Shown here one piece after another: positions 36,705 to 44,733 of a DNA stretch of 64,000 bases. The first letter of the stretch is position 1, and every line of letters begins with the position of its first letter. A program made the position numbers and the translations under genes. The DNA lies in the NCBI GenBank assembly GCA_963743325.1, contig CAVUOZ010000010.1:124001-188000 (forward strand), read 5' to 3'. Below the pieces are notes generated by a model. That model was not told where the DNA came from, searched no databases, and saw only the letters and a program-made list of their open reading frames with translations. This DNA comes from DATFVA01 sp963743325 (GTDB lineage: Bacteria > Bacteroidota > Ignavibacteria > Ignavibacteriales > Ignavibacteriaceae).

Positions 36705-37693
36705 GGCCATTGCAAAGATTTTCTAGATATAAAATGACCTTTGAATTTATCGTTAAAGTCAGTTTTAAGTTTTAAAACATTAAAGGCTATTTCTGCGAGC
36801 TCTTTAGCTATAATTGTTCTTGCAACTGGTTTATTTTTTCTTCGTAACAAAGAATGGTAATAATTTCGAATAACTGGGTAATACATTATTGCATGGATTG
36901 CAGCATTACTGAAGGTAAGTTTAAGATATCTGTTTCCCTCTTTTGAGCGCCGCTGTCTGGATTTACCACCAGAATTTCGCGCAGCTGGAGAAAGCCTGCA
37001 ATATGAGAAAAAATGTTTAATATCTTCAAATCTATTAATATCATCTACTTCCAGAAGGATAGTAAAAGCATTTAATTTACCTATCCCAGGTATCCAAAGA
37101 AGACGTTGGATATCCTCATCAGGGATAAGGATAGGATGAAGCTGCTTTTCAAGGTTGAGTATTTGCTTTGATAATAAGGTTTCAAGTTCTGACAATTGCT
37201 GATATTGATACCTGGAGATACCCTCAAGTTGATCAGGAGACTCAATATTGTGTTTATCAAGAAGTAGGTGTATGGAATTAGTTACTGAAGTATGTCGTTC
37301 GACCATTTTAAGGCGGGCACGCAAGGCGTCTCGCAGTAATCTCTTTTCATTTGAGATTTTATGTGCTACTGGAATGAAATCCATTCGGAGAAGCTGAGCA
37401 AGGGTGTGCGAATCCACCTTATCGGTTTTAACCTTAGAATAAGCAATTGCTTTAATAAATTTGGCATGAGCAAGGACTAAAGGAATTTGTAAGGTAGTAA
37501 GGAGATCATTCAACCAATACCAGGTCATGGTTGATTCAACCGTTGCAATATTTTCAGCTCCTAAATCAGAAAAGTATTGCACAAAATTGCAGGCAACGTT
37601 TTTAATATTGGCCTGTTTAATGATTTTGCCGGAAAAGTCGACAGTTGTCAGATAAGAAGTATGTTTGTGAAGATCTATTCCTGTATAGTACAT
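36668..37693 (-). CDS. IS110-family transposase (DEDD recombinase)
   Basis: 341 residues, full length. The N-terminal RuvC-like domain has GIDLHKH (D7), TVESTMTW (E53) and KVKTDKVDSHTLAQLL (D91, D94), the DEDD set. The C-terminal Tnp_20 domain has LWIPGIGKLNAFTIL (helix-hairpin-helix) and LSPAARNSGGKSRQRRSKEG with the family serine S241. Such enzymes use a guide RNA made by the element itself. The reading frame is intact, so the element may be active. Confidence 0.95.
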   Translation of the reverse strand: MYYTGIDLHKHTSYLTTVDFSGKIIKQANIKNVACNFVQYFSDLGAENIATVESTMTWYWLNDLLTTLQIPLVLAHAKFIKAIAYSKVKTDKVDSHTLAQLLRMDFIPVAHKISNEKRLLRDALRARLKMVERHTSVTNSIHLLLDKHNIESPDQLEGISRYQYQQLSELETLLSKQILNLEKQLHPILIPDEDIQRLLWIPGIGKLNAFTILLEVDDINRFEDIKHFFSYCRLSPAARNSGGKSRQRRSKEGNRYLKLTFSNAAIHAIMYYPVIRNYYHSLLRRKNKPVARTIIAKELAEIAFNVLKLKTDFNDKFKGHFISRKSLQWPRVVSPLRLTSL

Positions 37694-37859
37694 GATAGCT
37701 CCAAAAGTTATTATTGGTATTGGAAACTTTAACCAATTTTATTACTTATTGGAAATATCATTTCTATCGAGTCATTACGGATTATCTGAATTTTCCCGCA
37801 ATACTTTAAAGTATAATTAATTTTACTTAAGTTTTAAACAATGTATTGGGGAGTTTAAA

Positions 37860-38018
37860 GTGAAAAAGTCAGGGCTCGTAGAAACATTAGCTGATGAGAA
37901 AAAACCAAGGGGTAGTTATGAGATAACATGGATTGCAGCAAACCTGCCAATCGGAGTTCATTTGTATCAAATTCAGGCCGAAAATTTTATTAAACCACTT
38001 AAGTTGATATTCTTATAA
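37860..38018 (+). pseudogene. Second orphan T9SS sorting-domain remnant, beside the IS110 element
   Basis: From 37860 the plus strand reads SGLVETLADEKKPRGSYEI, then AANLPIGVHLYQIQAENF and a hydrophobic end (KLIFL) before the stop. It lines up with the last ~50 residues of T9SS sorting domains (…PSGVYFYQIQ…KKMIFLK). The first half of the domain (NYPNPFNPST) and the cargo are missing; the truncation point lies within about 170 bp of the IS110 transposase start. Probably the tail of a gene destroyed by or before the insertion. Confidence 0.7.
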
Positions 38019-38059
38019 TAACAACCATCAATTAATCGAAATCATGAAAGGATAAGAAC

Positions 38060-39286
38060 GTGAAAAAAATTATATATATCATAATTATTATATTCAGTTT
38101 AGTCTATTCTGATGCTAAGTCCCAGTGGGTACAGACCAGTGGAGCAAATGGGTCTACCATCCGGGGCTTTGCCGTAAATGCAGCAGGCATGTTTGCCGGT
38201 TTTACTGCTCGCTATGACAGCGCCGGCGTAATTCTCTCGACCGATTTCGGCGTTAACTGGTCTAATGTCAGTACGGGTCTACCTGCCAGAGAGATCGATG
38301 GCCTTTTTGCACACTCCTCTGATCTCTTTGTCTCTGAGAATGATGCGGGTATTTATATCTCCACGGACAATGGTGCAAGCTGGACTGTTACAGGCTTGAC
38401 GGTAGCTTATGTTTATTATTTTGCTTCAATCGGTACAAATTTATTTGCGGGAGATTATAATAATGGTGTACTTTTATCTACAGACAATGGTGCAACCTGG
38501 AATTTTGTTAATTCCGGATTAACAAATACTTCTACCCGCGCCCTTTTTGCAAATGGTTCTAATCTCTTTGCCGGAACACGCGGAGGCGGGGTCTTCCTCT
38601 CTTCTGATAACGGAACCAGCTGGACTGCGATAAATTCAGGCCTGACAAATCATTATATTTATGCGCTTATACAGAATGGTTCGAATCTTTTTGCCGGCAC
38701 TTATAATTCAGGTGTATTTCTGTCGACTAATAATGGTGCAAGCTGGACAGCGGCCAACAATGGACTACCAGGTTCCACTATCGTTGCTTTTGCGGCAAGC
38801 GGTACAAATCTCTTTGCGGGAACAGATGGAAGCGGTGTCTACCTTTCCACTAATAATGGATCGGATTGGACTGAAGTAAACACCGGCCTGACTGCTCTGT
38901 CTATTCGGGCACTTAAAATAAGCGGATCATATTTATATGCAGGCGGGGAAAACAGCGGTGTTTGGCGCCGTCCATTATCGGAAATGATTACAGGTGTGGA
39001 AGATGAACAAAATAGTTTGCCTGAAAGTTTTGCATTATATCAAAATTATCCCAATCCATTTAATCCCTCAACTAAAATAAAATACTCTGTTACTCAGTTA
39101 TCCAATGTGTTGCTAAAAGTATTCAACATACTGGGTAATGAAATAACAACTATCGTCAACGAAGAAAAACCGGCTGGCACGTATGAGGTTCAATTTAATG
39201 GAACAGGATTACCAAGTGGAATATATTTCTATAAACTCGAGGCTGGTAATCTTGTTGAAACAAAAAAGATGATTTTGATGAAGTAA
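38060..39286 (+). CDS. Secreted BNR-type propeller protein with T9SS sorting domain
   Basis: 408 residues. Signal peptide (KKIIYIIIIIFSLVYSDAKS). Residues ~30-310 contain seven or so ~42-residue repeats of the form GVFLSTDNGASWT...NSGLTN...I.AL..NGSNLFAGT, the sialidase/BNR-like blade of a beta-propeller. The C-terminus is a complete T9SS domain (LYQNYPNPFNPSTKIKY, LPSGIYFYKLEAGN, final KKMILMK). A surface or released protein; ligand unknown. The near-identical blades make this gene prone to repeat-number change. Confidence 0.88.
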   Translation: MKKIIYIIIIIFSLVYSDAKSQWVQTSGANGSTIRGFAVNAAGMFAGFTARYDSAGVILSTDFGVNWSNVSTGLPAREIDGLFAHSSDLFVSENDAGIYISTDNGASWTVTGLTVAYVYYFASIGTNLFAGDYNNGVLLSTDNGATWNFVNSGLTNTSTRALFANGSNLFAGTRGGGVFLSSDNGTSWTAINSGLTNHYIYALIQNGSNLFAGTYNSGVFLSTNNGASWTAANNGLPGSTIVAFAASGTNLFAGTDGSGVYLSTNNGSDWTEVNTGLTALSIRALKISGSYLYAGGENSGVWRRPLSEMITGVEDEQNSLPESFALYQNYPNPFNPSTKIKYSVTQLSNVLLKVFNILGNEITTIVNEEKPAGTYEVQFNGTGLPSGIYFYKLEAGNLVETKKMILMK

Positions 39287-39376
39287 ATTAATAGGACAAA
39301 ATTTGTACTCCTGATAATCTTATCACTCTTGCCAATAATGCAAGTGTGACACATTTAATGAAACTATTATAACTTA

Positions 39377-39778
39377 TTAGTGTAATTTTTCCGTGTGGTC
39401 TATAATTGAATCATTAATCAAAGCCTTCGCAGCATCTTCTATGTTTTGAATATCTGTTACGATGGGTTTGATATTTAATTGAAGCATACTTTGATATGCG
39501 CCATTTCCCATTCCGCGCGCGAGTAATATCTGGCAATCTTTAATCGCCTCTGCCATACTTATATGCTTGGAATGAGAATGTTCATCAAGTCCATGCTGCC
39601 CATTAGAATGATGAGACTCTTCCTGAGCAAAATTATTATGACCTAATTTATCACGACGTTCTCTTTTAACAACTTTGCCGTTTTCAACAAAGAGGACTTC
39701 ATAATACTTTGCCCTCCCAAAGTGTTGACTGATAGTAATTCCATCATCTGTAACTGCGGCAAAATTAAATGTATCCAT
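39377..39778 (-). CDS. NifX/NifB-type dinitrogenase iron-molybdenum cofactor domain protein with His-rich insert
   Basis: 133 residues. FNFAAVTDDGITISQHFGRA and LLARGMGNGAYQSM are the two halves of the NifX/NafY-like cofactor-binding fold. Between them (residues ~53-73) lies a histidine-rich loop, HHSNGQHGLDEHSHSKH, which suggests metal binding. No nitrogenase genes are present in the window; stand-alone members are common in anaerobes and are thought to handle Fe-S or metal clusters. Single-gene unit. Confidence 0.85.
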   Translation of the reverse strand: MDTFNFAAVTDDGITISQHFGRAKYYEVLFVENGKVVKRERRDKLGHNNFAQEESHHSNGQHGLDEHSHSKHISMAEAIKDCQILLARGMGNGAYQSMLQLNIKPIVTDIQNIEDAAKALINDSIIDHTEKLH

Positions 39779-40318
39779 AATTCTCCTTTTAGAAAAATAC
39801 CGAAAATGAAATGAACTTATAATTTTTCCTACAATACTTATTTTATATGAATAGTATTGATCAAATAGATAAAATATTTATTCTGCTTTATTCACAATGA
39901 TACAAAGATAATAAATTTACTTGCTCCTAAAAAATGAATCCAGAGAGTGGAAAAGGGATTAATCTTATTAACTGATTGCTATGTTTATAAGCGTCACTGA
40001 AGAATAGTTAATTAATCATTTTAATTATTGATCATCAAAATACTTCTTACTCTACCTAACACGAGTCTAATTTGCTAAGAGAATGTTACCCCCCGGCTTC
40101 CTGATAGAGTGTTCGGCGAGATGGCACCTGTCATAAGTTTTTATACTATCTTCTTAAACAATTTAATTGCTTCTATCAAGAAATAAAACCAAATTATATT
40201 AAGTCTTTACTCCGAGAGTGTTAGAGTTTAGTTACTGTTGCATTCCGAAGATATACACCGAATACTCTCCCGAAGCTTAAAATTTAACAACGATGTTAAT
40301 TAAAATTTGGAGGTCTGT
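39779..40318. other. 540-bp divergent intergenic region
   Basis: No gene. The left end carries the promoter region of the NifX-like gene on the minus strand (a TTCTCCTTTT at 39779 reads AAAAGGAG on the minus strand, its ribosome binding site). The right end contains the repeated leader element at 40205-40276. Confidence 0.5.
40205..40276 (+). promoter_or_regulatory. Repeated leader element, copy A, upstream of the redoxin gene
   Basis: Begins CTTTACTCCGAGAGTGTTAG and ends ACTCTCCCGAAGC. The same two blocks flank a different middle at 55691-55771. GAGAGTGTT can pair with AATACTCTC to close a hairpin over about 45 nt. It ends 42 nt before the ATG at 40319, so it would lie in the 5' untranslated region or cover the promoter. 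Confidence 0.65.
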
Positions 40319-41029
40319 ATGAACTTCAGAATCATCTTTCTCTTCACAATCATTTTATTTCTCAGCATCAATGGCTTTTCTCAGAAAAAACCACTCGACC
40401 TGGCAATAATTGGAGAACCGCTAAAAGGTTTCCAGCTGCCGATTTACAAGGGGGGTGAATTTCAACTTTCAGATGAATTCGGGAAAAATGTACTATTAGT
40501 TTTTCCCAGAGGTTATTATGATAAAAACGTCTGGTGCGATATCTGTGCGTATGAATATTTAGACCTTGTAGATGAATTTTTTAATAAAAAATTAGCAGAA
40601 AAAAATAATCTTGATATCATTTTCATCCTGCCTTATGATCAAAACACAATTGAGAAATGGCTTACAGATATTCCCGATGTTTATGAATCACTGGAATCAG
40701 GCAAGCATCTTTCCGATACACTAACGAACGAAAAGTCGATGACGTGGGTGCATTTTGCAAATAAGCATTATCCAAAAACATTTTCAATTAAGGAAGGTGA
40801 AACTTCTCATCCATTTAAAATTTTATCGGATGCGAATCACGAAGTTTCAAACCGGTTCGAAATCTTTAGAACTGAATGGTGGGGCACCGCAGTTGCGCAA
40901 AATATGCCGACGTTCATATTGCTCGATACAGATGGTAATGTTGTGTTCAAATATATAAGCCAGCATACCATTGATAGACCAACTTCGGGTTACCTATTGA
41001 AAATTATGGATGCATTTATAAAAAAATAG
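40319..41029 (+). CDS. Exported thioredoxin-fold (AhpC/TSA-like redoxin) protein
   Basis: 236 residues from the ATG at 40319, which has GGAGG 5 nt upstream; the TTG at 40307 is an artefact. Signal peptide (MNFRIIFLFTIILFLSINGF). The fold is shown by IGEPLKGFQLPIYKGGEFQL, VLLVFPRGYYDKNVWCDICAYEYLD-type text with a CDIC (CxxC) at the peroxiredoxin position, and MPTFILLDTDGNVVFKYIS. An extracytoplasmic thiol reductase or peroxidase is likely. The gene carries the repeated leader element upstream. No partner gene is adjacent. Confidence 0.75.
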   Translation: MNFRIIFLFTIILFLSINGFSQKKPLDLAIIGEPLKGFQLPIYKGGEFQLSDEFGKNVLLVFPRGYYDKNVWCDICAYEYLDLVDEFFNKKLAEKNNLDIIFILPYDQNTIEKWLTDIPDVYESLESGKHLSDTLTNEKSMTWVHFANKHYPKTFSIKEGETSHPFKILSDANHEVSNRFEIFRTEWWGTAVAQNMPTFILLDTDGNVVFKYISQHTIDRPTSGYLLKIMDAFIKK

Positions 41030-41197
41030 TCATCCGGTTGGTAAAAAGTGTACGGGGTGTTAGTGCGATATCCGCTTAATAACATTGACATTACTAACAC
41101 CGGGACTTATTTTAGTATCTTCGTCAAGATAAGTATAAAAATATATTCTTTCCTCTTCATAAAATTATATTTAACATAACTAAACCGGATGGTCCAT

Positions 41198-42670
41198 ATG
41201 AGTAAAAACTATCCCCGTCAGGATGAGTATAAAGAAATAATTGAGATGCTGTCAAAAGAAGCCAAGGCCTACTTTAAAAAGCTTGATGATCTGCCGGTAA
41301 GAGATATTAAGGCTGATAAAACCGCTTTGTCTTTTATAAAGCCGCTTCCTGAAAACGGTGCGGGTGCATCTAAAACTCTGAAGACTCTGATTGAAAAAAG
41401 TTATTCCGCCGCAGTTCATTCAGCGGGACCGAGGTTCTTTCACTTTGTTGTAGGCGGAAGCACGCCTGCTGCGTTCGGTGCAGATTGGATAACTTCAATG
41501 CTTGATCAGATTGCGTATGCATGGGTTACATCCCCGCTTGCTGTCCGTCTTGAAATTCTCAGCTTGTCCTGGCTTAAAGAACTCTTTGAACTTCCTGCAC
41601 ATTGGGGAGGGATTATGACGACAGGTGCAACTATGGCTAACTTTGTCTGTCTGGCATCGGCAAGGGAATGGTGGGGCCAAAAGTATGGGAAAAATATATC
41701 TGAAGAGGGATTCACAGGTCTTCCTCAGGTGCCGGTACTCTCGGGAGATTATATTCATGCAAGCGCTGTTAAAGCATTGGCTATGCTTGGAATAGGGAGA
41801 GCTTCCAATAAAAAATTCATAGCAGATTCTTCTGGAAGAATGGATTTAAATTTACTTGAGGATTACCTGCAAAAGCTTAATGGTTCTCCTGCAATTATAA
41901 TCGGGACAGCAGGTGAACCGAATACCGGAGGCTTTGATCCTGTTGAAAAGCTTGCAAACCTGGCAGATAAATACGGTGCCTGGCTTCATGTTGACGGTGC
42001 GTTCGGACTTTTTGCACAGGTAAGCTCTTCAGCAAAATATCTTGTTAAAGGTGTTGAGAGGGCACATTCTGTTTCGGTTGACGGGCATAAATGGCTTAAT
42101 GTACCGTATGACTGCGGGTTTGCATTTGTAAATGACGCCAGGCTAATGGGCAAAGCTTTTGCATACAGCGCAGCTTATCTTCCTGACCCGGATGATCCTA
42201 ATCCGAATATGGGTTCAATCGGACCGGAAAGTTCAAGAAGGGCACGGTCTCTATCAGTCTGGGCAACGCTGAATGCCTACGGCAGAAAAGGTGTTCGTGA
42301 GATGGTTGATAAGCACCTGTCACTGGCGCAGAGAATGGCACAGCTAGTTGATGAATCGCCTGTGCTGGAAAGATTGGAAGATGTTTTCCTGAATATTGTC
42401 TGTTTCAGATATAATCCGGGTAATCTTGGTGAAGAAGAACTCAATACAATAAACAAACAGTTAGGTGAAGCAGTCCTTGAGAACGGACTTTTTTATGCCG
42501 GCACTACAACATATAAGGGTATGACCGCTCTGCGTCCGGCAATCGTTAACTGGCGAACAAATGAAAAAAATATTGAAGAATTTATTAATGTTATCACTAA
42601 GCTTGGGAAAAAAGTGGAGAAAAAATTCAGAACTACCCAAAGTGTGCGGACTTACCGCATGTCTCACTAA
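41198..42670 (+). CDS. PLP-dependent group II amino-acid decarboxylase
   Basis: 490 residues from the ATG at 41198 (ATG at 41189 adds three). PLP motifs: GGIMTTGATMANFVCLASAR, IIGTAGEPNTGGFDP, WLHVDGAFGLFA and SVDGHKWLN, with K298 the cofactor lysine. The family includes glutamate, aromatic-amino-acid and diaminobutyrate decarboxylases. The substrate cannot be told from the sequence by eye. No antiporter or transporter is next to it, so an acid-resistance system is not supported. Confidence 0.87.
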   Translation: MSKNYPRQDEYKEIIEMLSKEAKAYFKKLDDLPVRDIKADKTALSFIKPLPENGAGASKTLKTLIEKSYSAAVHSAGPRFFHFVVGGSTPAAFGADWITSMLDQIAYAWVTSPLAVRLEILSLSWLKELFELPAHWGGIMTTGATMANFVCLASAREWWGQKYGKNISEEGFTGLPQVPVLSGDYIHASAVKALAMLGIGRASNKKFIADSSGRMDLNLLEDYLQKLNGSPAIIIGTAGEPNTGGFDPVEKLANLADKYGAWLHVDGAFGLFAQVSSSAKYLVKGVERAHSVSVDGHKWLNVPYDCGFAFVNDARLMGKAFAYSAAYLPDPDDPNPNMGSIGPESSRRARSLSVWATLNAYGRKGVREMVDKHLSLAQRMAQLVDESPVLERLEDVFLNIVCFRYNPGNLGEEELNTINKQLGEAVLENGLFYAGTTTYKGMTALRPAIVNWRTNEKNIEEFINVITKLGKKVEKKFRTTQSVRTYRMSH

Positions 42671-43177
42671 AACAGGAAATATGTCTATACCTGCACTTTT
42701 TTCCGGTTTCTTTTTCATTCAAACTCATTTACTGAACACATGTTCTCCAGGCATTTCAATATTTTGGTTAACCTGCTGATTTTGTTGACAAATTGTATTC
42801 AGAAAATTTAAAGCGCATTCATATATGTCAATCAGTGCATCCGGTTATTTTGACTGCAACTTTTTAAAGGCAGCAGGCAATGGAAAAAAGCCGCAGACAA
42901 ATAAGGGTTTTAGATACTATCACTTGGTTATCTCTATCGTAACTGTCTCAGCAGTCACACTTTCTCTTGATTTTATAAATCATCAAGTTGAGTGCAACTG
43001 TAAAATGAGATATAAAATAATTTAACAGTTGAACCCACTCCCTTTAATTTTTTGTTAAATTATTTATCAATCTGTGTTCTCACCGGGAAAATATTTGAGT
43101 TTTTCCTTGAAAACTGCATTTATTCTTAATGGTATGTTCATTGCTCTACTAATAACAAAAGTAAGAAGGAGAATGAC
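42671..43177. other. 507-bp intergenic region before the redox operon
   Basis: No gene seen. Short open frames here (for example 42825-43025) have no start signal or recognisable motif. AAGAAGGAG lies just before the ATG at 43178 and is the ribosome binding site of the regulator gene. The operon promoter should be here but was not located. Confidence 0.45.
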
Positions 43178-44209
43178 ATGCCAAATGAAGTTAAATCACC
43201 CGAAACCAGCTCCTCAACTGAGCAAAAAAGAATTCTCTTAATTGATGATGAATCGTCAATAAGGAGATCTCTGACATTATCTCTTAACCGGCTTGGTTTT
43301 GATGTTGAACCATGTGACAGCGGACTAACTGCACTTAATAAGCTCGAACTTTACAAAAAAAATTCTGTAAATCTGGACACGGTGGTTGTAGATATAAATC
43401 TCCCGGATATTAACGGTTTAAAGCTCGGCCGCATCATAAAATCAAAATATCCCGATGCAGCAATGATGTACATTACCGGTTATGCAGATAAACTTGAATT
43501 GACTGAAATAGATGAACTGAAAGAAGACGGGCTGCTCGAAAAACCCTTTACAGCAGATGATCTTATAATAGAAATAAATAAAATCCTCAACAAGCATCCC
43601 AAACCTCCTGCTGAAGCAAAAAAAACAGAAATAAAAACTACTGCAGCATATGTTTTAATTAAAGTGGATGATAACCTGGATTATTTTTCTCTGTACCGGA
43701 AAATATATTTCATGGAAAATGTACTTTACTGCGATGCTACACATGGTGACATTGATATTTTTGTTCTTCTTCAGGCCGATTCGGTTGATAAATGCAAAGA
43801 AATATTTGAGCAGCAAATCCTTTCCCTGGAAGGTATAAAGGAAGCCGAATTTTTACCCGTCAGCGTGCCGCTTCTCGAAGATAACATAAAAGATATAATT
43901 CATTCGGCAGGGATATCACTTTTTGAAGAAAATCCGGCTATGAGTAAAGATAGGGATTCAAAGAAAGCTGTTTACTCCTATGTTCTTCTGGATGTTGACC
44001 GGGAAAAGCTTGAGCGTGTTTATCCCATCCTCCGTCTTACTGAAAACATTCTTTACTGCGATTATACATCCGGCAGATATAACATCATTATGATGGTATT
44101 CGGAACGCAGTTTAGTGAGATAGACAAAATCATAGAGAATAAAATTATTACCCTGGATGGTATTCTTAAGGTTAAAGAATATCCCGTAATTAACATCTTT
44201 GAAATGTAA
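43178..44209 (+). CDS. Response regulator receiver fused to two RAM/Lrp-AsnC-type ligand domains
   Basis: 343 residues. Residues ~16-140 are a receiver domain (ILLIDDES, phospho-acceptor D72 in VVVDINLPDING, LLEKPF). There is no DNA-binding output domain. Instead two similar ~75-residue units follow: AYVLIKVDDNLDYFSLYRKI...GDIDIFVLLQ...LEGIKEAEFLPV (~157-235) and SYVLLDVDREKLERVYPILR...GRYNIIMMVFG...LDGILKVKEYPV (~268-343), which have the alpha-beta pattern of Lrp-type RAM domains. A strong ribosome site precedes it. First gene of the redox operon, 17 nt before nuoE; it may couple phosphorylation and a small ligand to the complex. Confidence 0.82.
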   Translation: MPNEVKSPETSSSTEQKRILLIDDESSIRRSLTLSLNRLGFDVEPCDSGLTALNKLELYKKNSVNLDTVVVDINLPDINGLKLGRIIKSKYPDAAMMYITGYADKLELTEIDELKEDGLLEKPFTADDLIIEINKILNKHPKPPAEAKKTEIKTTAAYVLIKVDDNLDYFSLYRKIYFMENVLYCDATHGDIDIFVLLQADSVDKCKEIFEQQILSLEGIKEAEFLPVSVPLLEDNIKDIIHSAGISLFEENPAMSKDRDSKKAVYSYVLLDVDREKLERVYPILRLTENILYCDYTSGRYNIIMMVFGTQFSEIDKIIENKIITLDGILKVKEYPVINIFEM

Positions 44210-44226
44210 TCCTTACAGGTAATCAT

Positions 44227-44733
44227 ATGATAGAACCGGAAATTCTCGAAGAAAAAAAAGAGATACTCAATTTTAAAGTAGATCTTATTAATAAAAGACA
44301 TCAGCCTGGGTCTCTCATCCCTTTGCTGCAGTCCGCTCAAAATTCATACGGCTACATCCCCGCAAAAGTTATTGACTATATCAGTGAACTTGTCGGTATT
44401 CCGCCGGCAGAAATTTACGGTGTAATAACATTTTACTCCCGGTTCAGGTTAAAACCTATAGGTAAGAATCTTATAAGGATCTGCGAGGGTACTGCCTGTC
44501 ATGTCAACGGGGCTAAAAAAGTTCTCTCGGTTCTGGAGGATGAAATCGGGATATCAATCGGTGAAACCTCCGATGACGGTATGTTCTCTCTTCTCTCTGT
44601 TGCCTGCCTGGGATGCTGCTCTCTGGCTCCTGTAATGATGATTAACGATGAAACTTTTGGAAATCTGGACCAGAATAAAATTAAAAAAGCTATTGAGAAA
44701 TATGCTAAAGCAGAGAGGGGGATTCCGGTATGA
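44227..44733 (+). CDS. NuoE-like [2Fe-2S] subunit
   Basis: 168 residues. The four cluster ligands are in CEGTACHVNGAKKV and ACLGCCSLAP; IPAKVIDYISELVGIPPAEI and YGVITFYSRFRL are the usual helical N-terminal region. The family supplies a 2Fe-2S centre to NADH-reactive modules of complex I, HydABC hydrogenases, NAD-linked formate dehydrogenases and Stn transhydrogenases. It overlaps the NuoF-like gene by 4 nt. Confidence 0.92.
   Translation: MIEPEILEEKKEILNFKVDLINKRHQPGSLIPLLQSAQNSYGYIPAKVIDYISELVGIPPAEIYGVITFYSRFRLKPIGKNLIRICEGTACHVNGAKKVLSVLEDEIGISIGETSDDGMFSLLSVACLGCCSLAPVMMINDETFGNLDQNKIKKAIEKYAKAERGIPV

Larger units (their letters stand above)
36530..37760 (-). mobile_element. IS110-family insertion sequence (ends not defined)
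   Basis: Single intact transposase with non-coding flanks. IS110 elements lack long terminal inverted repeats, so the borders given are only approximate; a second copy or an empty site would be needed. The right side is followed by a truncated T9SS domain at 37860, consistent with insertion into or next to a secreted-protein gene. Confidence 0.5.

Noticed and set aside
39326..39352. Hairpin after the T9SS propeller gene
   Set aside because: Stem has a mismatch and no T-run follows.
41198..42670. Glutamate-dependent acid resistance system
   Set aside because: The decarboxylase stands alone; no antiporter gene is nearby.
42825..43025. 66-codon open frame before the redox operon
   Set aside because: No start signal, no motif, composition like surrounding non-coding DNA.
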